NCBI RefSeq assembly: GCF_026790065.1
Contig: NZ_JALAMO010000003.1
Location: 62,001 to 126,000, forward strand
Reading direction: 5' to 3'
Source of the DNA: Bacillus sp. N13C7
GTDB lineage: Bacteria > Bacillota > Bacilli > Bacillales > Bacillaceae
Length of the DNA: 64,000 nucleotides
Under the pieces are notes generated by a model. The model had not been told where the DNA came from, did not search any database, and saw only the letters and a list, made by a program, of their open reading frames with translations. This document shows, piece by piece, positions 1-9,864 of the stretch (within the stretch, counting starts at the first letter, position 1; every line of letters starts with the position of its first letter). The translations under genes were made by a program, and so were the position numbers.

Positions 1-1
1 C

Positions 2-1174
2 GATGAATTGGTTGCCATTTCTGAAGCGTATCACATTCCGTTAGTTGAAACGCAGGCAGGAAAGTCGACCGTTGAAGCGGATTTTGCCAACAATCTCGGC
101 GGAATGGGCATCACAGGTACACTTGCGGCAAATAAAGCGGCCCGTCAAGCCGATTTGATTATCGGTATCGGCACAAGATATACGGATTTTGCGACATCCT
201 CTAAGACCGCTTTTGATTTTGATAAAGCGAAGTTTCTGAACATCAATGTCAGCCGAATGCAGGCGTATAAACTCGACGCGTTCCAAGTGGTAGCAGATGC
301 GAAAGTGACGCTTGGCAAACTGCACGGCTTGCTTGAAGGCTATAAGAGCGAATTCGGCTCAACGATTAAGGAGCTGAAGGACGAATGGCTCGCCGAACGC
401 GAACGCCTCAGCAAAGTGACGTTTAAACGGAAAGACTTTGATCCGGAAATCAAACATCATTTTTCTCAAGAGGTTCTAAATGAATACGCTGACGCGTTGA
501 ATACAGAGCTTCCGCAGACAACGGCATTGCTGACAATCAACGAGACAATTCCTGAAGACAGCGTCATCATCTGTTCAGCAGGCTCCCTTCCAGGAGATTT
601 GCAGCGTCTATGGCATTCTAATGTTCCGAATACGTATCACCTGGAATACGGGTATTCCTGCATGGGCTATGAAGTGTCCGGCACACTGGGGCTTAAATTG
701 GCCCACCCTGACAGAGAAGTGTATTCCATTGTCGGAGACGGCAGCTTTTTGATGCTTCACTCCGAACTGATTACGGCTATTCAATACAACAAGAAAATCA
801 ATGTGCTGCTCTTTGACAACTCTGGCTTTGGATGTATCAACAACCTGCAAATGGATCACGGCAGCGGCAGCTACTACTGTGAATTCCGCACAGATGACAA
901 CCAGATTTTAAATGTCGATTATGCGAAAGTTGCTGAGGGATACGGCGCGAAAACCTACCGCGCAAACACAGTCGAAGAATTAAAAGCGGCGTTAGAGGAT
1001 GCGAAGAAACAGGACGTATCAACGTTAATTGAAATGAAGGTTCTGCCAAAAACAATGACTGATGGCTATGACAGCTGGTGGCACGTCGGCGTAGCAGAGG
1101 TATCTGAACAAGAAAGCGTTCAGAAGGCATACGAAGCAAAAGAAAACATGCTGGAATCTGCGAAGCAGTATTAG
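2..1174 (+). CDS. iolD: IolD, THcHDO hydrolase (5'-truncated)
   Basis: This is the C-terminal part (about 390 codons) of the thiamine-diphosphate-dependent 3D-trihydroxycyclohexane-1,2-dione hydrolase. The enzyme opens the ring of the inositol catabolite, giving 5-deoxy-glucuronate. The reading frame is open to the left edge, so the true start lies outside the window; the family is about 637 residues. The ThDP-binding segment is visible as GDGSFLM near base 735, followed by FDNSGFGCINN. It ends 16 bases before iolE, in the usual iol operon order. Identification is firm from the continuous match to B. subtilis IolD as remembered. Confidence 0.96.
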   Translation, partial: DELVAISEAYHIPLVETQAGKSTVEADFANNLGGMGITGTLAANKAARQADLIIGIGTRYTDFATSSKTAFDFDKAKFLNINVSRMQAYKLDAFQVVADAKVTLGKLHGLLEGYKSEFGSTIKELKDEWLAERERLSKVTFKRKDFDPEIKHHFSQEVLNEYADALNTELPQTTALLTINETIPEDSVIICSAGSLPGDLQRLWHSNVPNTYHLEYGYSCMGYEVSGTLGLKLAHPDREVYSIVGDGSFLMLHSELITAIQYNKKINVLLFDNSGFGCINNLQMDHGSGSYYCEFRTDDNQILNVDYAKVAEGYGAKTYRANTVEELKAALEDAKKQDVSTLIEMKVLPKTMTDGYDSWWHVGVAEVSEQESVQKAYEAKENMLESAKQY

Positions 1175-1190
1175 AGGGGAGGCACCATAG

Positions 1191-2084
1191 ATGGGCAAAA
1201 ATGAAATCCTGTGGGGGATCGCTCCCATTGGATGGCGGAATGATGACATGCCTGAAATTGGAGCGGGAAATACACTTCAGCATTTGTTAAGTGATATTGT
1301 TGTCGCACGTTTTCAAGGCACGGAGGTCGGGGGCTTTTTCCCCGAACCTGCCATCCTGAACAAAGAGCTGAAGCTCCGGAATTTACGCATTGCGGGAAAA
1401 TGGTTCAGCAGTTTTATTTTGCGTGACGGACTTGGGAAAGCGGCAAAGGCATTTACTCTGCATTGTGAGTATTTGCAGCAAGTAAACGCGGATGTCGCAG
1501 TTGTCTCTGAACAAACCTACAGTGTGCAAAGCTTGGAGAAAAACGTGTTCACAGAGAAGCCGCACTTTACGGATGATGAATGGGAACGGCTTTGCGAAGG
1601 GCTGAATTACCTTGGCAAAATTGCCGATCAGCATGGCTTAAAGCTCGTCTATCATCATCATCTTGGCACTGGCGTCCAAACCGCGGAAGAAGTGGACCGC
1701 CTGATGGCTGGAACAGATCCTGCGCATGTACACCTCCTCTATGATACAGGCCATGCGTATATTTCTGACGGCGACTACATGGGAATGCTTGAAAAACATA
1801 TCGGCCGCATTAAGCATGTGCACTTTAAAGATGCCCGCCTGAATGTCATGGAACAATGCAGGCTTGGAGGGGAATCATTTCGGCAAGCATTTTTAAAAGG
1901 CATGTTTACGGTTCCCGGTGATGGATGCATTGATTTTAGAGAAGTATATCAGCTGCTGTTGAAGCATGATTATTCCGGATGGATTGTCGTTGAAGCTGAA
2001 CAGGACCCCGATGTAGCCAACCCGCTTGAGTATGCATTGATCGCAAGAAACTATATCGATGAGCAGTTGCTGGATCTGGCTTAA
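1191..2084 (+). CDS. iolE: IolE, inosose dehydratase
   Basis: 2-keto-myo-inositol (scyllo-inosose) dehydratase, the second step of cytoplasmic myo-inositol catabolism. The 297-residue protein is a xylose-isomerase-like TIM barrel. The segments [14 protein letters not shown] and [12 protein letters not shown] carry the acidic and histidine metal ligands typical of the fold. The start follows a GAGGGGAGG ribosome site at 1173-1181. Its TAA stop abuts iolF, consistent with one polycistronic transcript. Length and order match B. subtilis iolE. Confidence 0.96.
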   Translation: MGKNEILWGIAPIGWRNDDMPEIGAGNTLQHLLSDIVVARFQGTEVGGFFPEPAILNKELKLRNLRIAGKWFSSFILRDGLGKAAKAFTLHCEYLQQVNADVAVVSEQTYSVQSLEKNVFTEKPHFTDDEWERLCEGLNYLGKIADQHGLKLVYHHHLGTGVQTAEEVDRLMAGTDPAHVHLLYDTGHAYISDGDYMGMLEKHIGRIKHVHFKDARLNVMEQCRLGGESFRQAFLKGMFTVPGDGCIDFREVYQLLLKHDYSGWIVVEAEQDPDVANPLEYALIARNYIDEQLLDLA

Positions 2085-2098
2085 TGGGGATTGAATAT

Positions 2099-3415
2099 AT
2101 GGGCAATACCAATGGTGATTCAGCCTTCAATAAACGGACAATTGCAGCAGCATTGGCCAACTATATTGATGCCGGTTCAATTGTGGCTGGATCGGCCGGA
2201 TTATCGCTATGGGTCAGTTACCTAAAGCTATCCGATACGCAAATCGGGCTGCTCGGCGCGCTAAGCGCAAACGCGATTTCTGCTGCTGTCGGCGCGCTGC
2301 TTGGCGGGTTTCTGGCTGATAAAGTCGGGCGGAAGGCTGTTTATACCAATAGCATGCTGGTCTATGCACTAGGGATTTGTTTGGTTCTGTTTGGGGTTAA
2401 TTTCCCCATGTTGTTAAGCGGTTACATGATTATCGGTTTATCAGTAGGAGCTGACATTACCGCATCATGGACCATTATTGCAGAAAATGCGCCAAAGAAA
2501 AATCGGGCCCGCCATTGCGGTGTGGCACAAGTCGCTTGGGCCGCGGGTGCTGTTGTTGTGCTGCTTCTCTCCGTACTGGTCGGTGATTTGGGCCTCTTAG
2601 GAAATAAAATCGTATTTGCCCATCTGCTTGTGATTGCGCTGATTACGTACATCCTGAGGATCAGGCTTCCGGAGTCAGACGCCTGGCAGTCAAAAAATCA
2701 GCCGGGAGAAGCTCAGGCAGAGAAGCCGGCCGTACTGAATAAAACCTCGTATTTTGATTTGCTCAAGCCAATGTATGTAAAAAACATACTGTTTTTGATG
2801 GGTGTGTACTTGGTTTGGAATTTAGCCGCCGGAGTGATGGGTTTCTTTATGCCATACATTTATCAGCAGGTCGGCGGTGTATCTGCCAACATGGCAAACC
2901 TTTTGCAAATGGGCCTGTTTATCTTCACCGGATTAGGGGTCGCCTTTATCTTCATGCCCTTTGCCGACAAATATAGAAAAACCGTATTTGGAATCGCCGC
3001 TTTTATGGCGGTGATCGGATGGACACTGTTTCTGCTGCCGGTTGAAGGCCTGCCGGTTCTGCTCTTGTTTATTGTCGTAATCGGCATCAATAACGGAGCC
3101 GGGCAGCAAGCGAACTATCAGTTATGGGCAAGTGAAATCTTTCCTACACAGTATCGTGCTTCTGCACAGGGACTGATGTTTTTCTTAGTCCGTATTTCAA
3201 TAGGGATTTGGAGTCTGTTTGTCCCAATGATTATGACCAATTTCGGCATTGGAACGATGGCTGCAATTCTCCTAGGTTGTGTGACGGCCAGTATGATCAT
3301 CGGGCTTCTCTTCGCGCCGAATACGTCTGGCAAGTCGCTTGAACAAATCCAAGAGGAACTCTACGGATCTCCTCGGAGCCAAGTAAAGCAAGAAACAGAA
3401 AGCAAAATGATGTAA
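2099..3415 (+). CDS. iolF: IolF, inositol MFS transporter
   Basis: Major-facilitator sugar porter of about 12 membrane segments, a minor inositol transporter in B. subtilis (IolT, encoded elsewhere, is the main one). The loop motif ADKVGRK after segment 2 and the inter-domain loop of about 40 polar residues near positions 195-225 are visible. An upstream ATG at 2084 overlaps the iolE stop. The ATG at 2099 is chosen because GGGGAT lies 8 bases before it and it gives the family length of 438 residues. Confidence 0.93.
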   Translation: MGNTNGDSAFNKRTIAAALANYIDAGSIVAGSAGLSLWVSYLKLSDTQIGLLGALSANAISAAVGALLGGFLADKVGRKAVYTNSMLVYALGICLVLFGVNFPMLLSGYMIIGLSVGADITASWTIIAENAPKKNRARHCGVAQVAWAAGAVVVLLLSVLVGDLGLLGNKIVFAHLLVIALITYILRIRLPESDAWQSKNQPGEAQAEKPAVLNKTSYFDLLKPMYVKNILFLMGVYLVWNLAAGVMGFFMPYIYQQVGGVSANMANLLQMGLFIFTGLGVAFIFMPFADKYRKTVFGIAAFMAVIGWTLFLLPVEGLPVLLLFIVVIGINNGAGQQANYQLWASEIFPTQYRASAQGLMFFLVRISIGIWSLFVPMIMTNFGIGTMAAILLGCVTASMIIGLLFAPNTSGKSLEQIQEELYGSPRSQVKQETESKMM

Positions 3416-3422
3416 CCAATAG

Positions 3423-4472
<1,050 letters not shown>

Positions 4473-4490
4473 AAAAAGAGGAGTGAAAAC

Positions 4491-5360
4491 ATGAAATTAG
4501 CATTAGATCCATCAATGTATCGAGATGATTTAACGTTAGAGGAAATGGTCTATAAAACGGCAGAGCTTGGCTATGAATATATCGAGTTGTCGCCGCGTGA
4601 GGATTTCTGTCCATTTTATAAATATCCGAAAGTCGATTCAGCAAAGATCAAACAATTAAAGCGGCTTTTACGGGATACAGGCGTTAAGCTTTCATCACTC
4701 CTTCCGCTTTATCACTGGGCAGGCCCTGATGAAGACCGCCGCCAGGCTGCGGTGCGCAACTGGAAAAGGGCAATCGAAATTGCGGTTGAGCTTGAAGTGG
4801 ATTTGATGAACAGTGAATTCAGCGGTTCAAAATATGATCCTTTAACAAGTGAAGAAAAATTTATCAAATCCATGGATGAGCTTCTGCCAGTCTTTGAAAA
4901 AGAAGGCATTAAACTCAATCTTCAAGCCCATCCGTACGATTTTATCGAAACGCACAAGGGTGCGATGGATATGATCCGCGCGCTTGACAAGGATTGGATC
5001 AATCTTGTCTACTCAACTGCGCATACGTTCTTCTATGATGACGGCAAAGGCGATATCGAGACCATGTTTGACGAAGCCGGCGACCGCCTCACACATGTCT
5101 TATTTGCAGATACCTTTAATCATAAAGCGGCTCATGGCCTGCGTTACATCGTCAATCCGCCTGACGCGAAAGTAACGGTTCACCAGCATTTGGACATTGG
5201 CCAAGGCGAGGTTGACTTTGATACGATTTTCAGAAAGTTAAGGGAAATGAAGTTCGACGGAATTGCGACGAATGCCGTTTTTGCTTGGGTCGACGAAAGA
5301 GCGGATGAATCAAGCCGATTTATGCTTAAGAAAATGAAAGAAGAATTAGGTCTGGCATAA
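4491..5360 (+). CDS. iolH: IolH, TIM-barrel iol operon protein
   Basis: A 289-residue xylose-isomerase-like TIM-barrel (AP endonuclease family 2 fold) protein conserved in iol operons. Its exact reaction is not known to me; by fold it should be an isomerase or epimerase of an inositol-derived keto sugar. [15 protein letters not shown] and the repeated acidic/His pattern suggest a divalent metal site. The AAAGAGGAGTG site lies just before the ATG. A hairpin follows before iolI. Confidence 0.92.
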   Translation: MKLALDPSMYRDDLTLEEMVYKTAELGYEYIELSPREDFCPFYKYPKVDSAKIKQLKRLLRDTGVKLSSLLPLYHWAGPDEDRRQAAVRNWKRAIEIAVELEVDLMNSEFSGSKYDPLTSEEKFIKSMDELLPVFEKEGIKLNLQAHPYDFIETHKGAMDMIRALDKDWINLVYSTAHTFFYDDGKGDIETMFDEAGDRLTHVLFADTFNHKAAHGLRYIVNPPDAKVTVHQHLDIGQGEVDFDTIFRKLREMKFDGIATNAVFAWVDERADESSRFMLKKMKEELGLA

Positions 5361-5369
5361 GCTGAGCAT

Positions 5370-5412
5370 GGAGTTCGGCGGGATATGGCGAACAGCCTTC
5401 CTGCCGAACTCC
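5370..5412 (+). other. iolH-iolI intercistronic hairpin
   Basis: Inverted repeat with arms around GGAGTTCGGCGGG and its near-complement ending CTGCCGAACTCC (one mismatch), 17-base loop. No T-run follows, so it looks like an mRNA processing or stability hairpin inside the operon rather than a terminator. Confidence 0.5.
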
Positions 5413-5446
5413 CTTCATATCTAAAACGCAGATGGGGGAGTCTGAC

Positions 5447-6283
5447 ATGAAACTTTGTTTTAATGAAGCAACAACATTGGAAAACTCAAATCTTAAACAG
5501 GATTTAGAACTATGCGAAAAGCACGGCTATGATTATATTGAAATCCGCACAATGGATAAGCTGCCGGAGTACTTAAAAGACCATTCATTGGAAGAGCTTG
5601 CGGAATATTTTCAAACCCATCACATCAAACCGCTTGCCTTAAACGCACTCGTTTTCTTCAATAATCGTGATGAAAAGGGCCACAATGAGATCATCGCTGA
5701 ATTTAAAGGCATGATGGAAACATGCAAAACCCTCGGTGTGAAATATGTAGTGGCGGTTCCGCTTGTGACTGAGCAGAAGATTGTAAAAGAAGAGATCAAA
5801 AAGAGCAGTGTAGAGGTGCTGACTGAGCTTTCAGATATCGCGGAGCCGTACGGCGTAAAAATCGCGCTTGAATTTGTCGGCCATCCGCAATGTACGGTCA
5901 ATACGTTTGAACAGGCGTACGACATCGTAAACACAGTTAACCGTGACAATGTCGGGCTTGTCCTTGACAGTTTCCACTTCCATGCCATGGGTTCAAATAT
6001 TGAGAGCTTAAAGCAGGCGGACGGAAAGAAAATTTTTATCTATCATATCGATGATACAGAAGATTTCCCAATCGGCTTTTTAACGGATGAGGATCGTGTA
6101 TGGCCGGGACAAGGGGCGATTGACTTAGATGCCCACTTATCAGCCCTCAAAGAGATCGGCTTCTCTGATGTTGTATCGGTTGAGCTCTTCCGGCCTGAAT
6201 ACTATAAGCTGAGTGCTGAGGAAGCCATTCAAACAGCGAAAAAAACAACGGTTGATGTTGTATCAAAATACTTCAGCATGTAA
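5447..6283 (+). CDS. iolI: IolI, inosose isomerase
   Basis: Inosose isomerase (2-keto-myo-inositol to 1-keto-D-chiro-inositol), a zinc-dependent TIM barrel of 278 residues. It links chiro-inositol use to the main pathway. Metal-ligand segments IALEFVGHPQC, LVLDSFHFHAMGS and FIYHIDDTEDFP are visible. An in-frame start 15 bases upstream exists, but GATGGGGGAG sits at proper spacing for the ATG at 5447, which gives the B. subtilis length. Confidence 0.95.
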   Translation: MKLCFNEATTLENSNLKQDLELCEKHGYDYIEIRTMDKLPEYLKDHSLEELAEYFQTHHIKPLALNALVFFNNRDEKGHNEIIAEFKGMMETCKTLGVKYVVAVPLVTEQKIVKEEIKKSSVEVLTELSDIAEPYGVKIALEFVGHPQCTVNTFEQAYDIVNTVNRDNVGLVLDSFHFHAMGSNIESLKQADGKKIFIYHIDDTEDFPIGFLTDEDRVWPGQGAIDLDAHLSALKEIGFSDVVSVELFRPEYYKLSAEEAIQTAKKTTVDVVSKYFSM

Positions 6284-6303
6284 CGGATAAAGGAGGGGTG
6301 AAC

Positions 6304-7176
6304 ATGGCTTTTGTATCGATGAAAGAGCTTCTTGAAGATGCAAAGCGGGAGCAATATGCAATAGGCCAGTTTAATATCAACGGCCTGCAATGGACGAAGG
6401 CGATTTTGCAGGCGGCGCAAAAGGAGCAATCACCGGTCATCGCCGCGGCTTCCGATCGCCTGGTCGACTATTTAGGCGGATTTAAAACGATTGCCGCCAT
6501 GGTCGGCGCGTTAATGGAGGACATGGCGATTACCGTTCCGGTCGTGCTTCATCTCGATCACGGCAGCAGTGCGGAACGCTGCAGACAAGCCATTGATGCC
6601 GGATTCAGCTCAGTGATGATTGACGGCTCCCATCAGCCGATTGATGAGAATATTGCGATGACAAAAGAAGTCACCGATTATGCCGGAAAGCACGGCGTGT
6701 CAGTAGAAGCCGAAGTCGGCACGGTCGGCGGAATGGAAGACGGACTGGTCGGCGGGGTCCGCTATGCCGATATCACGGAATGTGAGCGGATCGTCAAAGA
6801 AACCAATATCGACGCGCTGGCCGCGGCCCTCGGCTCTGTACACGGCAAATATCAGGGTGAGCCGAATCTCGGATTTAAGGAAATGGAGGCTATCTCCCGC
6901 ATGACTGAGATTCCCCTCGTTCTTCACGGGGCATCCGGGATTCCGCAGGATCAGATCAAAAAAGCCATCACGCTCGGCCACGCGAAGATCAATATCAATA
7001 CGGAATGTATGGTAGCCTGGACAGATGAAACACGCCGCATGTTTCAGGAAAACAGCGATCTGTACGAACCGCGCGGCTATATGACACCCGGCATTGAAGC
7101 CGTCGAAGAGACAGTGCGAAGCAAAATGAGAGAGTTCGGATCAGCCGGTAAAGCAGCTAAGCAGCAGGTCGGCTGA
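6304..7176 (+). CDS. iolJ: IolJ, DKGP aldolase (class II)
   Basis: 6-phospho-5-dehydro-2-deoxy-D-gluconate aldolase, last dedicated step: cleaves DKGP into dihydroxyacetone phosphate and malonic semialdehyde. 290 residues of the class II fructose-bisphosphate aldolase family. VLHLDHG (Asp85, His86), GSVHGKY and VLHGASG hold the catalytic Asp and zinc histidines. A GTG at 6298 overlaps the AAAGGAGGGG ribosome site, so the ATG at 6304 is used. Last gene of the operon, followed by a terminator. Confidence 0.96.
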   Translation: MAFVSMKELLEDAKREQYAIGQFNINGLQWTKAILQAAQKEQSPVIAAASDRLVDYLGGFKTIAAMVGALMEDMAITVPVVLHLDHGSSAERCRQAIDAGFSSVMIDGSHQPIDENIAMTKEVTDYAGKHGVSVEAEVGTVGGMEDGLVGGVRYADITECERIVKETNIDALAAALGSVHGKYQGEPNLGFKEMEAISRMTEIPLVLHGASGIPQDQIKKAITLGHAKININTECMVAWTDETRRMFQENSDLYEPRGYMTPGIEAVEETVRSKMREFGSAGKAAKQQVG

Positions 7177-7185
7177 AGAGACCAG

Positions 7186-7210
7186 AAACCGCCAAGATGG
7201 CGGTTTTTTT
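7186..7210 (+). terminator. iol operon terminator
   Basis: Stem AAACCGCC / GGCGGTTT with a 5-base loop followed by a T-run directly after iolJ. Confidence 0.92.
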
Positions 7211-7283
7211 GTGCGGTGTTGCGTCCATACGCCCAAAACGATTATGATGATGGCAGCAGTGTAAGAAACGGGAGTGGTTCAGT

Positions 7284-7973
7284 TTGAATAAGATCATGAT
7301 TGTGGAAGACAGTGAAGACATTCGTGGACTGTTGAAGAATTACCTTGAAAAATACGGATATCAAACAGTGGTCACCGCGGATTTCACGGCTGTTCTTGAT
7401 GTTTTTTTGCAGGAAAAGCCTGATGTAGTGCTGCTTGATATCAATTTGCCGGCATATGACGGATATTATTGGTGCCGCCAGATCCGCCAGCACTCCACAA
7501 GCCCGATCATTTTTATTTCAGCCAGAAGCGGGGAAATGGATCAGGTGATGGCGATTGAAAACGGGGGAGACGATTATATCGAAAAACCGTTTTCCTACGA
7601 TATTGTGCTGGCGAAAATCAAAAGCCAGATCCGCAGGGCATACGGGGAGTACGCCGCAAAGCAGGGGGAGAAAGTGGTTGAATATGCCGGCGTTCAGCTC
7701 TTTGTGGAACGGTTTGAACTGCGTTTTCAGGATGAAAAAAGCGAGCTTTCTAAAAAAGAAAGCAAGCTTTTGGAAGTGCTGCTGGAGCGGGGAGAAAAGG
7801 TGACGGGTCGGGACCGTCTCATGGAAAAGACGTGGGACACCGACATTTTTGTCGATGATAATACACTTAACGTGTATATCACGCGGCTCAGAAAAAAACT
7901 GCGGGAGCTGAATGCGCCTGTTTCTATTGAACCGGTGCGGGGCGAAGGCTATCAGCTGAGGGCGCAGTCATGA
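7284..7973 (+). CDS. yxdJ: YxdJ, response regulator
   Basis: OmpR-family response regulator, 229 residues: receiver domain (phosphoacceptor Asp52 in VVLLDINLP, acidic pair VEDSED near the N-terminus, switch Lys in YIEKPFSY) and a winged-helix DNA-binding domain with the RLRKKL recognition helix. Starts with TTG behind GGGAGTGG. It overlaps yxdK by 4 bases (ATGA). By family knowledge it is the BceR-type regulator of the adjacent yxdLM-yxeA operon, reported to respond to cationic peptides such as LL-37. Confidence 0.94.
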   Translation: MNKIMIVEDSEDIRGLLKNYLEKYGYQTVVTADFTAVLDVFLQEKPDVVLLDINLPAYDGYYWCRQIRQHSTSPIIFISARSGEMDQVMAIENGGDDYIEKPFSYDIVLAKIKSQIRRAYGEYAAKQGEKVVEYAGVQLFVERFELRFQDEKSELSKKESKLLEVLLERGEKVTGRDRLMEKTWDTDIFVDDNTLNVYITRLRKKLRELNAPVSIEPVRGEGYQLRAQS

Positions 7974-8947
7974 AGCTGTTTCTCCGCTCTCATACAGTGC
8001 TGATTCTGCTTTTTCTCCTTCAAGGGCTGTTTGTCTTCTTTTATTACTGGTTTGCGGGTCTTCATTCTTTTTCACACTTGTTTTACATATTGGGCGTGCA
8101 GCTTCTTATTTTGGCGGGCTATCTTGCCTACCGCTGGTACAAAGACCGCGGCGTGTATCATTGGCTCAGCTCGGGGCAGGAAGGGACGGATATCCCGTAT
8201 TTCGGTTCTTCAGTGTTCTGTTCAGAGCTGTATGAAAAGCAGATGGAGCTGGTCCGGCTGCAGCACCAGAAGCTCCATGAGACCGAAGCCAAGCTTGACG
8301 CGCGGGTGACGTATATGAATCAATGGGTGCATCAAGTAAAGACGCCGCTGTCGGTCATTAATTTAATCATTCAAGAAGAGGATGAGCCCGTTTTTGAACA
8401 AATCAAAAAAGAAGTCCGGCAGATTGAATTCGGGCTGGAGACGCTTCTTTACTCTTCAAGGCTCGACCTGTTTGAACGGGATTTTAAAATCGAAGCGGTT
8501 TCCCTGTCAGAACTTCTTCAATCGGTCATTCAAAGTTATAAACGATTTTTTATTCAATACCGCGTTTATCCGAAGATGGACATTTGCGATGATCATCAGA
8601 TTTACACCGATGCCAAATGGCTCAAATTTGCGATCGGCCAAGTGGTCACAAATGCGGTCAAGTATTCAGCGGGCAAGAGTGACAGACTTGAGCTGAATGT
8701 CTTCCGCGATAAAGACAGGACGGTGCTTGAAGTCAAAGATTACGGTGTCGGGATTCCCTCCCAAGATATCAAGCGGGTGTTTGACCCTTATTACACCGGT
8801 GAAAACGGGCGGCGTTTCCAAGAATCTACGGGAATCGGCCTCCATCTCGTCAAAGAAATAACAGGTAAGCTCAATCATACGGTAGACATCAGCTCGTCTC
8901 CCGGTGAAGGGACATCAGTTCAATTTTCATTTCTTACAAAAATGTAA
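7970..8947 (+). CDS. yxdK: YxdK, intramembrane-sensing histidine kinase
   Basis: Bce-type sensor kinase, 325 residues. Two N-terminal membrane helices (about residues 8-30 and 36-55) are separated by only a few residues, so it has no extracellular sensor domain. In this family the partner ABC transporter does the sensing. Phosphoacceptor His121 lies in NQWVHQVKTPLS; the ATPase domain has the N box (QVVTNAVKYS), G1 box (VKDYGVGIP) and G2 box (STGIGLHLV). The 3' end overlaps a probable YxdJ-binding palindrome. Confidence 0.94.
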   Translation: MKLFLRSHTVLILLFLLQGLFVFFYYWFAGLHSFSHLFYILGVQLLILAGYLAYRWYKDRGVYHWLSSGQEGTDIPYFGSSVFCSELYEKQMELVRLQHQKLHETEAKLDARVTYMNQWVHQVKTPLSVINLIIQEEDEPVFEQIKKEVRQIEFGLETLLYSSRLDLFERDFKIEAVSLSELLQSVIQSYKRFFIQYRVYPKMDICDDHQIYTDAKWLKFAIGQVVTNAVKYSAGKSDRLELNVFRDKDRTVLEVKDYGVGIPSQDIKRVFDPYYTGENGRRFQESTGIGLHLVKEITGKLNHTVDISSSPGEGTSVQFSFLTKM

Positions 8948-8948
8948 G
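8933..8948. promoter_or_regulatory. Probable YxdJ operator
   Basis: Perfect palindrome CTTACA-AAAA-TGTAAG spanning the yxdK stop codon. It matches the TnACA-N4-TGTAA binding pattern described for BceR-type regulators, and lies upstream of yxdL, the known YxdJ target in B. subtilis. Confidence 0.68.
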
Positions 8949-8983
8949 GCTGCGTTAAGAAAACAACATAGCTCGCTTTTTTT

Positions 8984-9020
8984 CCCCTTGATAACATGGA
9001 TTTATGTCAAGGGGATTTTT
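8984..9020 (+). terminator. yxdJK terminator or attenuator
   Basis: Arms CCCCTTGA and TCAAGGGG, followed by ATTTTT, between yxdK and yxdL. It would end the yxdJK transcript. A yxdL promoter starting upstream of it would also have to read through it. Confidence 0.65.
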
Positions 9021-9090
9021 ATGTTGAACGTCCCGGCACTACATGAAAGCAGCCCAGATCAACAAGAATAAAAACATAAGGAGGATTCTC

Positions 9091-9864
9091 ATGGCGAATA
9101 TGCTTGAAGTCAAACATATAAATAAAACCTATAAAGGACAAGTGTCCTATCAAGCCTTAAAGCAAATTTCATTTTCAATTGAAGAAGGCGAGTTCACGGC
9201 GGTGATGGGGCCGTCCGGGTCCGGAAAAACAACGCTTTTGAATATCATTTCAACGATCGACCGTCCGGATTCTGGCGATATCCTGATTCACGGAGAAAAC
9301 CCGCATCGCCTGAAGCGGACAAAGCTCGCTCATTTCCGCCGCAAGCAGCTCGGATTTGTGTTTCAGGATTTCAACCTTCTGGACACGCTGACAATCGGTG
9401 AAAATATCATGCTGCCGTTAACGCTTGAAAAAGAAGCACCGTCTGTAATGAAAGAAAAACTGCTAGGCATCGCGACAAAGCTCGGTATTGAAAACCTGCT
9501 CAACAAACGGACGTTTGAAGTATCCGGAGGACAGCGCCAGCGTGCCGCCATCGCAAGAGCGGTCATTCATAAGCCGTCACTCATCCTGGCCGATGAACCG
9601 ACGGGCAACCTTGATTCCAAAGCGTCAAAAGACGTCATGGAAACAATGCAGAGCCTGAATCAGGATGATCATGTCACGGCTTTGATGGTGACCCACGATC
9701 CTGTTGCGGCAAGCTACTGCCGCCGCGTCATCTTTATAAAAGACGGCGAACTGTTTAATGAGATTTACCGCGGGGAGAACCGCCAAGTATTTTATGAACA
9801 AATTCTCGATGTGCTGTCTATGCTGGGGGGAAACGCAAATGACCTTTCTTCAGTTCGCTTATAA
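9091..9864 (+). CDS. yxdL: YxdL, ABC transporter ATPase
   Basis: ATP-binding subunit (257 residues) of a BceAB-type peptide resistance/sensing exporter. Walker A GPSGSGKTT (about 40-48), signature VSGGQRQR, Walker B LILADEPTG and switch VTHD are all intact. The ATG at 9091 follows AAGGAGGAT; the longer open frame from 9043 lacks a ribosome site. It overlaps the permease gene yxdM by 26 bases, indicating translational coupling. Confidence 0.94.
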   Translation: MANMLEVKHINKTYKGQVSYQALKQISFSIEEGEFTAVMGPSGSGKTTLLNIISTIDRPDSGDILIHGENPHRLKRTKLAHFRRKQLGFVFQDFNLLDTLTIGENIMLPLTLEKEAPSVMKEKLLGIATKLGIENLLNKRTFEVSGGQRQRAAIARAVIHKPSLILADEPTGNLDSKASKDVMETMQSLNQDDHVTALMVTHDPVAASYCRRVIFIKDGELFNEIYRGENRQVFYEQILDVLSMLGGNANDLSSVRL

